A stretch of DNA of 64,000 nucleotides, from positions 3,472,001 to 3,536,000 of the forward strand of contig CBDEUR010000003.1 in assembly GCA_965243345.1 (NCBI GenBank), given 5' to 3'. This DNA is from Bin52 sp965243345. GTDB taxonomy: Bacteria; Pseudomonadota; Alphaproteobacteria; Thalassobaculales; Thalassobaculaceae. Below are positions 1-9,038 of this stretch, piece by piece (the first letter of the stretch is position 1; the number at the start of each line of letters is the position of its first letter). The notes beneath the pieces are model-generated. The model saw nothing but the letters and a program-made list of their open reading frames with translations. It was not told the DNA's origin and searched no databases. Both the position numbers and the translations under genes were made by a program.

Positions 1-467
1 GTTGGCCCGACGATAGCAGGCGTTGACGCATCCTGTGTAACGGACCGCGACCGGGATACAGCGCACCGGCGTCGTGCAGGCCAGCGTTCTGGTCCTCCCG
101 GGCCATTGGCTTCGTCGAACCGCCTGACCCCGAACGCGATGCCGGGACGGGCAGCCAAGCCTGGCGACGCCACAGGAGTCTTCGACATCACCAGTGCCAG
201 CGGGAAATCAGCGGCGCGGTGCGAACCGACACCCCTGATGCTTCCCGGCCTCTCGTGACGGCCCGTGACACTGACGGCGCGATCGAATTCTCGGGTCCGT
301 TCGGCAAACGACTCACCGGGGCTCTCCGCCTGGTCGCGCACGACTTCGAGCTCGAGTTGCCCCAGGGCGGCGCTTGCCGGGCCAGCCCTGCTTCTGCAGC
401 TTGATCGCGTACCGTTTGCGCAGGGCCCCGGACAACGCACCGACCCGCACAAGCAGCGTCTCCGGCA
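1..467. other. no gene recognised at the left edge
   Basis: Only short overlapping reading frames with arginine- and proline-rich translations occur here, as expected by chance in GC-rich DNA. I see no family motif, repeat or RNA. The strip lies downstream of the leftward aminotransferase gene and may hold its terminator, but no clear hairpin with a T-run was found. Confidence 0.4.
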
Positions 468-1349
468 TCACGCCGGAACCGTCATCGGCTCGACCTCGCC
501 GTAGTGCGACGTGTACTCACGGAAGGCCTCGTCGATCTGTTCGAACACCGGACGGTTCCCCGATCCGATCGCGACAGTATCGAGGCGCCCGACGGGCACC
601 AGGCGCGCGCCCGTCCCGGTCAGAAAGAGCTCTTCCGCCCGCATCAGTCCCGCCTGTCCGATGGACCGTATCCGCGTCTCGACACCCAACTCCCGGGCGA
701 GCTCGATCACGGTAGCCCGCGTGATCCCGCGCAACGCACCGTCAATGGTCGGGGGTGTGACAAGCGCGCCGTCGATCACGGCGAACACATTGGCAGCGGA
801 GGCTTCGGCAACCTTGCCGTGTGCATTGAGCACCAGGCCTTCGTGCGCGCCGCGCAGTCTCGCTTCGCGCTTGGCCATGACGCTGTTCAGGTAGTTGAGG
901 CTCTTGACCTCCGGATTCAATACATCCGGGGGAGGCTTGCGGACCGATGTCGTGACCATGTCGATTCCCGCTCGAAGGCTCTTCGGATCGTACATGGCAA
1001 TGCCGCCGACCATGCAGATGACCTGTGGCGCCTCGCAGGAAAAAGGATCGACGCCCAGCTCTCCGGCGCCGCGGGTGACAAGCAACCGCACATAGGCCTC
1101 GCGCTCGCCAAACGCGGCGGCTGTCTCTTCGACAATTGTCCCGATGCGATCAAGCGAATACGGGAATTCCAGCCCGATATAGGCTGCGGAGAACGCGAGT
1201 CTTCGCATGTGATCGGCCAGCCGGAACACGTGGCCGTTGTAGATGCGGATACCCTCGAACACCCCGTCGCCATACAGCAGCCCGTGATCGCGCACGTTCA
1301 GGCTGACATGCTCGCTGTTCATGATCTGGCCGTTCAACGAGACCTTCAT
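468..1349 (-). CDS. class IV PLP aminotransferase (branched-chain/D-amino-acid type)
   Basis: A 293-residue fold-type IV aminotransferase that would transfer an amino group between an amino acid and a 2-oxo acid using PLP in the cytoplasm. The N-terminus has the family pattern LNG, then LLYGDGVFEGIR (about residues 24-35). The PLP lysine is K149 in EVKSLNYL, followed by E182 in AEASAANVF and the late TGTGARLVPV loop. Length matches IlvE-like proteins. A longer frame begins upstream, but the ATG at 1349 has a GGGAG site about 7 bases before it and starts where family members start. The start overlaps the stop of the upstream IclR gene by four bases (ATGA), so the two are translationally coupled and the regulator probably controls this enzyme. 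The substrate cannot be set from sequence; branched-chain or D-amino acids are the usual choices. Confidence 0.88.
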   Translation of the reverse strand: MKVSLNGQIMNSEHVSLNVRDHGLLYGDGVFEGIRIYNGHVFRLADHMRRLAFSAAYIGLEFPYSLDRIGTIVEETAAAFGEREAYVRLLVTRGAGELGVDPFSCEAPQVICMVGGIAMYDPKSLRAGIDMVTTSVRKPPPDVLNPEVKSLNYLNSVMAKREARLRGAHEGLVLNAHGKVAEASAANVFAVIDGALVTPPTIDGALRGITRATVIELARELGVETRIRSIGQAGLMRAEELFLTGTGARLVPVGRLDTVAIGSGNRPVFEQIDEAFREYTSHYGEVEPMTVPA

Positions 1350-2089
1350 GACAACGCTCCCGATGCACGGGAGGCAATCTGCTCGGCGGCGGCAACCACG
1401 CACGGCGCCAGGGCTTCGCCGCCAAGCTCGTCAAGCCGCGGAGCGGATGCGGCCAGTGCGACGACCGCACGGATCTGCTCGCGCACGACGACGGGTGCGG
1501 CAAGGACCGCGAGCCCGGGCTGCCAGAGCTCGAAGTTTGCCGACCATCCCTGCGCCAGTGCCGCCTCCGCCCGGGCTTGCAGGTACGCCTGCTCGACACC
1601 GGCACCCTGTGCCGCTGCGGCAACCGCCGTCGGGGAAAACTCGTCCGGTGCATGCGCCATGAACAGCGCTCCGGCGCCCGTGCAGTGCACGGGGACCTCG
1701 CTCCCGACCGTCGGCGACACGCGAAGCAGGCCGCGGCCCTCGCACTTGTCCAGCACGATGAGCTTCCGGCCGCGCTGACCGACCAGGAACATCGTCTCGC
1801 CGATCCGCTCGACAAAGTCGGGCAGCACGGCTCTCGCGCAGCCAACCACCGGTTCGCGATCGAGGATGCCGAGCCCGAGTGCGAGCAGGCCGGTCCCCGG
1901 CCGGTAGCGCGACCGCTCGTCACGCTCGACTATGCCCTTGCGCACCATTGCACCCAGCAGACGGTGCACACTGGACTTGGGCATGTCCAACGCCCGCCCC
2001 AAAGCCGATACGCCGACCGCTCCTCCCGCATCGTGCAGGTGGAAAAGCAGGTCCAGCGCCTTCTCGACCGTCGCGGCTCTTTGTTCCAT
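1346..2089 (-). CDS. IclR family transcriptional regulator
   Basis: A 247-residue regulator with the IclR layout: an N-terminal winged helix-turn-helix (about residues 5-60, including ALDMPKSSVHRLL) and a C-terminal effector domain (about 75-240) with the family segments ETMFLVGQRG and VHCTGAGALFMA. Such proteins bind palindromic operators as dimers and answer to small metabolites. It precedes the aminotransferase and overlaps it by four bases, so it is probably its local regulator and may also control itself. A GAAGGAG ribosome site lies about 11 bases before the ATG. The short upstream strip contains two GAACAC repeats (around 2095 and 2114) that could belong to an operator; this is weak. 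The ligand is unknown. Confidence 0.88.
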   Translation of the reverse strand: MEQRAATVEKALDLLFHLHDAGGAVGVSALGRALDMPKSSVHRLLGAMVRKGIVERDERSRYRPGTGLLALGLGILDREPVVGCARAVLPDFVERIGETMFLVGQRGRKLIVLDKCEGRGLLRVSPTVGSEVPVHCTGAGALFMAHAPDEFSPTAVAAAAQGAGVEQAYLQARAEAALAQGWSANFELWQPGLAVLAAPVVVREQIRAVVALAASAPRLDELGGEALAPCVVAAAEQIASRASGALS

Positions 2090-2653
2090 TATTCAGAACA
2101 CTCCTTCTTTATTTGGAACACGACCATAGTCGCAACGACGGTCGGGAGCAACGGGAAATCGCAATCGGCAGGCTCATTGCCGAACGGCCGCGTCCCGGGA
2201 CGCCGAGTCCGTGCGAAACCCTGGCCGGGACCCGGGACTTCGCAATCACCCGCACCGCCGCGCACATTGCAGGAGCGGCGTCGGCACGAGGAGCGACGGA
2301 CCGAGCGTCCCAGGCGCAGGGAGTTCCGCACATTTCACCAGGTGAACGCTCGCGCGCCCGACCGCGGCGCTGTTGTTCGGCTTTCAGGTCTTCAGCGCCG
2401 GGCAACCAGGAATGATCATCAGGGCTGACCATCGGCCACAGGAAAGCCCGAACATCCCGAAGCCCGCTCTGGCCTGGTGCCCGGTCAGCACCTCGAACCA
2501 TCCCGAAATCTCGACCGGCCTGCGCGGCAGTACCGCCGGGACCTGCTCCCAGATGAGATGGTTTCCACCCAGACACCCGACCGTGCAGCAGATCTGCTCT
2601 CGGCGGGCACACCGTATGTCGAACAACGAACGGGAACGGAATACGCCGTCACG
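2090..2653. other. intergenic stretch, no gene recognised
   Basis: About 560 bases between the IclR start and the end of the LysR gene. Frames are short, overlapping on both strands, and show no family motif. The first 40 bases are AT-richer than the rest and probably hold the leftward promoter of the IclR-aminotransferase pair. Confidence 0.4.
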
Positions 2654-3598
2654 TTACGGTTCGCAGTTGCCGGCGATACCCGGGCCCGGGGTGGCAGCGA
2701 GGTCATCGATCGGTCCGGACGCCTCCGTTTGAAGCCAGTCGACGATGAGCTTGACTGTCTCCCGCACCGGAGCGGTATCGGAAAGGACAATCCAGTACGC
2801 ACTGCGCAGCGGGACCAGGGCGTTACCGAAGGGTCGAAGCAGTACGCCCGACCGAATGGCATCACTGGCCAGCCGATGCCTTGCCAATGCAACGCCAAGG
2901 CCGTGCTCGGCGCCGTGCAGTACGAGGTCGGACGAGGTGAATCGTGCGCCGATGCGTGTATCGAGCGACCTGGGCCCGTGGTGCTTCTTCCAGACGGCCC
3001 AGGACGCGTTCGGGTCTCGATCATGCAGCAGCCGAAGATGCCGCAGCCTCCCCGGCGTGTCCGGGCGGCCGTGTGCCGCCCAGTAGGCCGGGCTCATCAC
3101 CGGATACAACGCATCATCCATCAGCGGCAGGCAGGCAAACCCCGGCCAGGGCCGACCGCCAATGCGGATCGCAAGGTCGGCGCCCTCATCGGCAGGCGCG
3201 TGAATGCGTTGATCGACGATCACGGAGACCTCGAGCCCCGGGTGTTTCGCCTCCAGTGAGGCCAGCCGCGGAAGCAACCAGCGTGCGGCGAACGAGGGGG
3301 TCGTCGAAACGGTGACGGAATGGTGGCGCCTGGTCTCACGCAGGGAGGCCACTGCACTCTCGAGCTCGGACAGGCAGGCAAGCGCGACACGCCCCAGCTC
3401 CTGCCCCTCCGGCGAAAACACCAGGGTGCGCCGCCCTTCCTTGCGGACAAGCAACGGCGCGCCAAGCCAGGACTCGAGCTCCTTCAGATGGCGGCTGACA
3501 GCAGAGTGCGTGATGTTGAGCCGTCTGGCAGCCGGCCTGACGCCGCCGGTCTCGTACACCGCGGCGAGAGCGCGAAGCATGGTGAGAGGCAGGTTCAT
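2654..3598 (-). CDS. LysR family transcriptional regulator
   Basis: A 314-residue LysR-type regulator. The N-terminal helix-turn-helix (about residues 5-60) contains LRALAAVYETGGVRPAARRL and LNITHSAVSRHLKELE. The substrate-binding domain follows, with TVSTTPSFAARWLLPRL and the EHGLGVALARH segment typical of GcvA/AmpR-like members. The ATG at 3598 aligns with the usual LysR start; the frame is open 15 codons further up, but that extension is AT-rich promoter DNA. The gene is divergent from the glutathionyl-hydroquinone reductase gene, the classic arrangement in which a LysR protein represses itself and activates its neighbour. The 98-base gap contains a palindrome and a T-N11-A-like box (separate entry). 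The inducer is unknown. Confidence 0.9.
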   Translation of the reverse strand: MNLPLTMLRALAAVYETGGVRPAARRLNITHSAVSRHLKELESWLGAPLLVRKEGRRTLVFSPEGQELGRVALACLSELESAVASLRETRRHHSVTVSTTPSFAARWLLPRLASLEAKHPGLEVSVIVDQRIHAPADEGADLAIRIGGRPWPGFACLPLMDDALYPVMSPAYWAAHGRPDTPGRLRHLRLLHDRDPNASWAVWKKHHGPRSLDTRIGARFTSSDLVLHGAEHGLGVALARHRLASDAIRSGVLLRPFGNALVPLRSAYWIVLSDTAPVRETVKLIVDWLQTEASGPIDDLAATPGPGIAGNCEP

Positions 3599-3600
3599 AA

Positions 3601-3640
3601 TGGTGAATAGAATAGACCAAATTTGGTGAATTATGCACCA
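3601..3640. promoter_or_regulatory. putative LysR operator / divergent promoter region
   Basis: An AT-rich strip in GC-rich surroundings between two divergent genes. It holds the perfect palindrome ACCAAATTTGGT (3616-3627), overlapped by TGGTG-N7-CACCA (3624-3640), which fits the LysR T-N11-A rule, and a direct repeat TGGTGAAT at 3601 and 3624. I infer binding by the LysR protein encoded on the left. Confidence 0.55.
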
Positions 3641-3696
3641 CAAGACTGCTCCGGCCCGAGCTACACTGTTGCGACGGTGTCGTGAGGAGCAGGCGC

Positions 3697-4713
3697 ATGG
3701 GCATGTTGATTGAAGGCAGATGGGTCTCCAAAGCCGACCGGTTCATCGAAAAAGGCGCGTTCGTGCGCGAGACCAGCACCTTCGGCCTCGACCTGGATGT
3801 CGGGGATATTCGCGCGATCGCGGCAGAGCCGGGCCGGTTCCGCCTGATCGCCTCGCGCAGTTGCCCGTGGTCACACCGGACCCTCCTCGTAAGGGCGGTC
3901 AAGGGACTTGGTCACCTGCTGCCGGTGGTGTTCGCCGAGGAACCGCGCACCGAGGGCTACGCACTGGGGAACGGAGAAGCAGTGGAATGGAGCGGCATCC
4001 CGTGCCTGCGCCATGTCCATCAGCTCTACACGCTCAGCGAGCCCGGCTACTCCGGGCGCGCTACCGTCCCGCTTCTGTGGGATACCGCCAGACGTCAGAT
4101 CGTGAGCAACGACAGCGCTCGCATCATGCGGGCGCTCGACGCTGTGAGTGGCGCCGAACGGCATACCCTCGTGCCCGGCCATCTCGCACTTCAGATCAAC
4201 AGGCTCAATCGCCGGATCCACGAGGGACTGGCCAACGCCGTCTACCGGGCCGGTTTGGCCCAGCGACAGGATGCGTACGACCACGCGGTCGCAGACGTGT
4301 TCGAAACCCTGGACGAACTCGAAGATCGGCTCACGGACAGGCGTTACATGTTCGGCGCGATCGTAACGGAAACCGACTGGCTGCTGTTTCCGACGCTGGT
4401 CCGGTTCGACCCGGTCTACGCCACCTACTTCAGATGTACGCGCCGACTTCTGCGGGAGTATCCCAACCTGTGGGCATACGCCCGTGACCTGTGGCGCTGG
4501 CCAGGGGTTTCCGGGACGATCGACCTGGTGTCGATCCTGCGGGGCTACTACCTCAACGATGGGGAGCACAATCCGTACGGAATCGTTGCGGAGGCCCCCG
4601 CCACCGACTGGTCGGCCGGCCACGACCGGGCCCGGCTCGGCCCGGCCCGGTTCTGGTTCGAGGAAACCGGCCCCGCGGCCATCGAAGCGGGCAAACGCGA
4701 ACGGGCACAATGA
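3697..4713 (+). CDS. glutathionyl-hydroquinone reductase (Xi-class glutathione transferase)
   Basis: A 338-residue Xi-class GST, the family of YqjG, PcpF and yeast ECM4, which use glutathione to reduce glutathionyl-hydroquinones. The catalytic cysteine is C56 in RSCPWSHR, the Xi-class CPW signature. An all-helical C-terminal domain follows from about residue 150, with LNRRIHEGLANAVYRAG, the TDWLLFPTLVRFDPVY segment and LWAYARDLW, all typical of the family. The start at 3697 has GAGGAG at 3684-3689. A GTG at 3682 in the same frame would overlap that ribosome site and is unlikely. The next gene, a LysE exporter, overlaps the stop by four bases. Detoxification of quinones or aromatic compounds under LysR control is a reasonable inference. 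Confidence 0.9.
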   Translation: MGMLIEGRWVSKADRFIEKGAFVRETSTFGLDLDVGDIRAIAAEPGRFRLIASRSCPWSHRTLLVRAVKGLGHLLPVVFAEEPRTEGYALGNGEAVEWSGIPCLRHVHQLYTLSEPGYSGRATVPLLWDTARRQIVSNDSARIMRALDAVSGAERHTLVPGHLALQINRLNRRIHEGLANAVYRAGLAQRQDAYDHAVADVFETLDELEDRLTDRRYMFGAIVTETDWLLFPTLVRFDPVYATYFRCTRRLLREYPNLWAYARDLWRWPGVSGTIDLVSILRGYYLNDGEHNPYGIVAEAPATDWSAGHDRARLGPARFWFEETGPAAIEAGKRERAQ

Positions 4714-5324
4714 GCGCAATGCAAGCCTGGTGGTCGATTACCGGAATCGTCGCCGTCGCCTTCGTGACCCCTGGGCCCAACAATCTTGCGGTGCTGGCAG
4801 CAGCAAGCCGGGGAAGCTTCATCCGTGCGGCGCCGACCGCCGCCGGCGTCATTGCCGGAACGATCGCGCTCGTCGTCGTCTCCTGGGCGGGCGCCGACCT
4901 GGTGCTCAAGGGAGTTCCCGCTGCGCGGTCCGGTCTGGCGATCGCAGGCGGCCTCTACTTCGCCTGGCTCGGAGTGCACCTGTTCCGGTCGAACGGGACC
5001 GTGGAGGACGGCCCGGCGCCACGCTCCCTCTCGTTTACCGCACTGTTCCTCTTGCAGTTCGTGAACCCCAAGGCCTGGGTTCTCGTTCTCGCCGTGACCG
5101 CGACCGCACACGGAAGCACCGCGAATCTTGCGGTTCTGGTATCGATAGTGTCCGCTGTCTCCGTGGTCTGCCTGTCGCTCTGGGCCGCGATGGGAAGCAT
5201 TGTCGGTGTCCTGCTCCAGGGCAGCGCCACGCGGCGCTGGGTCGACCGGATATTGGGGACCTCGCTGATAGTGCTGGCCAGCCTGACGCTGGCAGAAGGG
5301 CTGGAAGGCTTGATCGTTGAATAG
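4710..5324 (+). CDS. LysE/RhtB family exporter
   Basis: A 204-residue inner-membrane protein with about six hydrophobic segments. The start has the LysE-family pattern, with the VTPGPN motif near residue 20 after a first membrane segment, and the middle has LFLLQFVNPKAWV (NPKA motif). The family exports amino acids or related small molecules by proton antiport. The open frame extends far upstream, but the ATG at 4710 overlaps the stop of the hydroquinone reductase gene (ATGA) and gives the normal family N-terminus, so the two genes are probably translated from one message. The substrate cannot be inferred; pairing with a glutathione enzyme could hint at export of a conjugate or thiol product, but that is speculation. 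Confidence 0.88.
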   Translation: MSAMQAWWSITGIVAVAFVTPGPNNLAVLAAASRGSFIRAAPTAAGVIAGTIALVVVSWAGADLVLKGVPAARSGLAIAGGLYFAWLGVHLFRSNGTVEDGPAPRSLSFTALFLLQFVNPKAWVLVLAVTATAHGSTANLAVLVSIVSAVSVVCLSLWAAMGSIVGVLLQGSATRRWVDRILGTSLIVLASLTLAEGLEGLIVE

Positions 5325-6114
5325 CCGGAACTTCATCGGCCCGGAAGAGGCCAGTCGTGTCTCAACGTCTTGATTCGACGTCACTATCGGGCTGAGGTCC
5401 CTGGTTTCAACCTGTCATGTTCATGGGAACACCGCGGTCGGGATCCGTGACAGGCGATCTGCCGACTGTGCAATCCGCGTTCAACCGGGTGTACCCTCGG
5501 TCCCGCATCCAGGACCGTGGCAGGCATTCTCGGGCAACAGGGGCAGGATCGAGCAGTTCGCGAGAAATCGAAGGCGTCTCTGCCTGGTCCTCCGGACCGG
5601 GTCACGCTCCATGGACGCTATCCGCAGGAGAATGCCGGAAAAAGACCCCGCGGCCGCGTGTCTGCGGGGCGCGACGATGCGGCCCGCAGCGGCAGGCACG
5701 CACCGCCTGCATGTCGCGCGAGAACGGCAGCAACGATAGCCTGCCCGATCGGTTCAGGCCTTGGAACCGCACGGTGGAAGTGGAGCCGTCCATCTCCAGC
5801 AGCTCCTCACGCAGTCCTGCAGCGATACCGGGATAGGAGTCTCACTGGCCCTCGACGGGCTCCATCTACAGCATGGCGGCACTGATCAGGCTTGCTCCCT
5901 CTCCTGTGCGTTCTGACCGTCAGGGTTCGAGGCGCGAACCCCGGCACTCACCGAAACCGGCAGTGCGACGCATCGGCGCGCCCCGCCACGAAGTGGGGTG
6001 CCGAACCGGCGTGCAAGACCGTCTCCAAACCCCTTCGTTCCGTCCGCAGTGGAGATGGAAGCCGAAGTCAGCATCCGGCATCACCACGCGCGCACGAACA
6101 CCGGGTGGAGGTGC
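5325..6114. other. long stretch without a recognised gene
   Basis: About 790 bases between two converging gene ends. Several frames of 60-139 codons exist on both strands, but they overlap, are rich in Arg/Pro/Ser and carry no motif. I found no tRNA, repeat array or transposase remnant. It may be decayed DNA. Confidence 0.35.
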
Positions 6115-6645
6115 TCAGGCCAGAACCTTGCGCATGATCGGGCGGGTTTCGGAGCGGCGAGCGACCTCTTCGAAGCCCGCATTGCGGAAGGTCTGAACGA
6201 AACCGGTCCAGGAGTAGACCGCCGGGTAGCGCTCCCGGGGCGTGTCGATCGGATAGCCTTCCAGTATGGCGCCGCCGCGGGCCTTCACACGGGCACAGGC
6301 GGCGCGGAGCATCTGGAGCCAGATGCCCTGTCTCCTGGAACCCTTCCTGATCAAGAAGCAGGCAACCGACCAGACCGGCGCGTCATCCACCGGCTTGAGC
6401 ACGCGCGAGGTGGCGAGCCGGGAGAAAGCGGCGCGTTCGTCGACCTGAAGCCAGCCGACCAGGCCCGGCGGCGGCCCGGTCTCGAACACGGCCTTCATCG
6501 CCTCGCGGTTGCCCTGGCCTGCCCCGGCAGTCCCGTCCTTGCGGCTCAGGCGCCACAACATGCACCAGCAGCCGCCGCAACCGCCCTTCTCTCCCATCAC
6601 TGCGGCAAAGCCCGCCCAGTCGGCGGGACGCACCTCAATCCTCAT
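6115..6645 (-). CDS. GNAT family N-acetyltransferase
   Basis: A 176-residue GNAT-like protein. It carries the GGCGGCWCMLWR stretch (about residues 21-32) found in a GNAT subfamily that begins with a cysteine-rich loop, then VGWLQVDERAAF and the acetyl-CoA-binding region around VACFLIRKGSRRQGI (R-x-x-G-I loop), and ends with the GFEEVARRS strand. It would transfer an acetyl group from acetyl-CoA to an unknown amine. The start lies inside the last codons of the preceding PPOX-like gene (overlap of about 11 bases), so the two form an operon. The name fits the fold; the substrate is not known. Confidence 0.8.
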   Translation of the reverse strand: MRIEVRPADWAGFAAVMGEKGGCGGCWCMLWRLSRKDGTAGAGQGNREAMKAVFETGPPPGLVGWLQVDERAAFSRLATSRVLKPVDDAPVWSVACFLIRKGSRRQGIWLQMLRAACARVKARGGAILEGYPIDTPRERYPAVYSWTGFVQTFRNAGFEEVARRSETRPIMRKVLA

Positions 6646-7186
6646 CGAAAATTCCCGTCTCGTAGCCGTCGATGCTCCGGGTGTTCTTCTTCATCCAGTA
6701 GTCGGTGATACCCTCCGGGCTCATTTCTTCGAAGAAGGGGACCAGTTCGTCGGGGCCGCGCTGAGCCTTGAACTCCATGACGGGCACGCCGCTGCCGCAG
6801 GAGGTCTGGACCATTTCGATCTCCATGTCGATCACCTGCCGCGAGCCGGCAAGCTCCGGGAAAGCAGCGGTTTTCTCCAGCCAGTCGGAATCATGGGGGT
6901 GAGTCGCGCTGGCCGTACCGTAGACACGAAGGATAAAGGCGCTGCCCTCGAAGGCGCAGAACATCAGCGTCATCCTGTCAGACCGGCGCAGGTGGGCCGC
7001 CGTCTCGTTGCCGCTGCCGGAGAGGTTGAGCCAGCGGATGTGTGTATCGCCGAGAACTTTCAGCGTGCCCATGCCCTTCGGCGAGACGTTCACCCGGCCC
7101 TCGGGTGCCGCGGTGGCCACGAAGAAAACCGGCTGTTTCTCGATGAAGGCGCGAAAGCCCCGGTTCAGTCTGGTCGTGATCGCCAC
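6635..7186 (-). CDS. pyridoxamine 5'-phosphate oxidase-like flavoprotein
   Basis: A split-barrel FMN-binding protein of 183 residues. It has the PPOX-family opening FIEKQPVFFVATAAPEGRVNVSPKG (about residues 14-38, where the substrate-side strand and the SPKG phosphate contact lie), then WLNLSGSGNETAAHL and RMTLMFCAFEG. I chose the GTG at 7186 because a GGGAG site lies about 8 bases upstream; an ATG at 7204 in the same frame has no such site. Members of this group are FMN or F420 oxidoreductases of mostly unknown substrate and are not the vitamin B6 enzyme itself. It overlaps the following GNAT gene, so the two are probably expressed together. Confidence 0.85.
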   Translation of the reverse strand: MAITTRLNRGFRAFIEKQPVFFVATAAPEGRVNVSPKGMGTLKVLGDTHIRWLNLSGSGNETAAHLRRSDRMTLMFCAFEGSAFILRVYGTASATHPHDSDWLEKTAAFPELAGSRQVIDMEIEMVQTSCGSGVPVMEFKAQRGPDELVPFFEEMSPEGITDYWMKKNTRSIDGYETGIFDED

Positions 7187-7773
7187 TGTCCTTGCTCCCC
7201 ACATGTCAACGAGATCACCGATCGAAATCCTGCGGACTCAGCTGCGCAGCCCCTCCCATGCACTGACCGGTCCGGCACGCGGTCTTCCTCCAGACGCGTC
7301 ACCTGGTCCTCCGGCATTTCCGCAGCAAGAACGGCCTTTTCGAGATCGCGCGGTCCGCTCGGCAGCCAAATGCACAGTGAGAAGTCGAAGATCCGGTTGG
7401 TGATCCCGGCGCGGCGGTTGGCGGCAAAGCCCAGCACCCCGCCACGGGCCGCCGCACGGATTGCGGATCACCGGGGCGGGGGCTCGCAGTTCGCCATTGC
7501 AGGAATTCGGGTCAGGTGCCGTGCTGGTGCGTGTCGGAGAAAGGGTCATGGGCCTCAGGCAATCGATACAACGGTAACGGGTGCCGGTTGGGTCCGGACA
7601 TCTTCGAGGAGGGCGCGCATCGCATCGAACTCCTCGCGGTCACCGCCGACAGTGCCGGCTGGCGATCGAGCAACCCGGAGCTTCCCGGGGAGAGGGTGGC
7701 GTGTCGGCCGGCCCAAGCGACCTGCGCCTGCACGACCGCAGGCATGCCGTCGTCGAGAGCCGGCCAAAGCCGG
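7187..7773. other. possible decayed coding region, not assignable
   Basis: No intact gene. On the minus strand, two fragments read more like protein than chance: one at about 7555-7640 ending in EEFDAMRALLEDV, and one at about 7330-7437 containing ANRRAGITNRIFDFSLC. They are in different frames and I cannot match them to a family. They may be parts of one gene broken by frameshifts, or chance. Confidence 0.2.
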
Positions 7774-8460
7774 TCAGCGGTCTCGCGCATCGCAGCGATC
7801 CAGTTCCATGAAGGCGCGCAGTCCCCTGGCCTCGTCCTGATCGAAGCTTTCGCCCGTCATGGTGAGGTTCGCCATGCGGTCGAACCGGAACGTGCGGAAA
7901 TCCTGCCGGAGTTCGCACCAGGCGGAGAACATCCAGCCATCGGTCAGGTTCCAGATCACCAGAGGACGCACACGGCGCTCGGTCCGTTTCCCGTCGCCGT
8001 CCCGGTAGTCGAACCGGGCAATCTGTCGCTGGCGGATCGCCTGGCGGAGCAAGACCATGTTCGAGGTTGCGCTGGTTCTGCCCTGAAGGCTGAAATACGG
8101 GGCATCGGCCAGCTTGCGGTCCTCGGGCCGGGGCATGCTTGCCTGGATTTTCGCGCGCGCCTCGCGCGCCGCCATCGCCAGCACCGGATCGCCAGCGCTT
8201 TCCACGAAGGAAAGACCGACGGCAAGCGCATCGACCTGATCATGGGTAAACGTCACGGTGGGCAGGTCGAAGCCCGGTCGCAGCAGATAGCCGACACCGG
8301 CCTCGCCTTCGATGGGCAGGCCGGAAGCCTGGAGGTGGGCAATGTCGCGATAGATCGTACTGACGCTGACCTCGAAGTGCTGGGCAAGTTCGCTGGCCCG
8401 GCTGACGCCGCGGGTGCGCATCTCGTTGACCAGCCTGAACAGTCTTTCCGCACGTCTCAT
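7774..8460 (-). CDS. WYL-domain (YafY-like) transcriptional regulator
   Basis: A 228-residue regulator with an N-terminal HTH_11-type winged helix (about residues 1-60, with SRASELAQHFEVSVSTIYRD and the following wing) and a C-terminal WYL domain (about 135-200: the FDYRDGDGKRTERRVRPL strand, then GWMFSAWCELRQDFRTFRFDR). In this copy the WYL signature itself reads WMF. WYL domains sense nucleotides or other ligands and often regulate stress or defence genes. The ATG at 8460 is used; a GTG at 8469 in frame is an alternative. The RidA-like gene lies upstream in the same direction after a 182-base gap, so this gene may have its own promoter. The target is unknown. Confidence 0.85.
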   Translation of the reverse strand: MRRAERLFRLVNEMRTRGVSRASELAQHFEVSVSTIYRDIAHLQASGLPIEGEAGVGYLLRPGFDLPTVTFTHDQVDALAVGLSFVESAGDPVLAMAAREARAKIQASMPRPEDRKLADAPYFSLQGRTSATSNMVLLRQAIRQRQIARFDYRDGDGKRTERRVRPLVIWNLTDGWMFSAWCELRQDFRTFRFDRMANLTMTGESFDQDEARGLRAFMELDRCDARDR

Positions 8461-8642
8461 CGGTGTCACGCACGACCCGGATGTTGAAGGTACCGGTTCA
8501 CGACCTTTCTCATCCCATGCCTATACCATGCGTTTGGGGAATTCCGACGGTTCCGGTCCGGGCGGTCGCTGCCGGGCAGTCCGCGATGCGTGCAGGTATG
8601 CGAGAATGGAACCCGGGGCTTCCGGAATGCCCGGTCATGTGT

Positions 8643-9038
8643 TCAATCGGCCGCAGTGGCCTCTATCTCGAACATCAACGCAGGCATGGCGAGCCTGGTA
8701 ACGCCGAGAAGCGTCATCGGAGGAGCGGCATCGACAGGCCCGAAACGGGATCCGAGGACATCAAAGTGCCTCAGGGCCTCGTCCATATCGGTGGTGTAGA
8801 TGGTGAGCCGGACAACGTCGGCAAGACCCATATCGGCAGCAGTCAGAACGGCTTGCAGATTGTCGAGAGCAAGAGAGATCTGACTGCGCATGTCCCCGGG
8901 GTGCTGCGGGTTGCCGCCGGCGTCGACCGAGGTCTGACCTGCACAGACCAGGCGCCGGTTCGCCCCAACGAGCAATTCGGCCTGGTTGTAGCCGAGGTTC
9001 AGCGACCACGGCCACGGGTTGACTGCAATTCTCTTCAT
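8643..9038 (-). CDS. RidA/YjgF/UK114 family protein lacking the usual arginine
   Basis: A 131-residue RidA-fold protein. Canonical RidA proteins are trimeric and hydrolyse reactive enamine/imine intermediates. The fold is shown by LVCAGQTSVDAGGNPQHPGDM (about residues 31-51), the helix ISLALDNLQAVLTAADMGLADVVRLTIY, and the end LGVTRLAMPALMFEIEATA. Where archetypal RidA has the active-site arginine in a P-x-R-T/S context, this protein reads PPMTLLG, so the arginine is missing and deaminase activity is doubtful. The ATG at 9038 starts at the normal family position; the frame is open 20 codons further up, but those codons do not fit the fold. Confidence 0.85.
   Translation of the reverse strand: MKRIAVNPWPWSLNLGYNQAELLVGANRRLVCAGQTSVDAGGNPQHPGDMRSQISLALDNLQAVLTAADMGLADVVRLTIYTTDMDEALRHFDVLGSRFGPVDAAPPMTLLGVTRLAMPALMFEIEATAAD

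Noticed and set aside
5384..6074. several 60-139 codon frames between the LysE and GNAT genes
   Set aside because: They overlap each other on both strands, have Arg/Pro/Ser-rich text and no family pattern.
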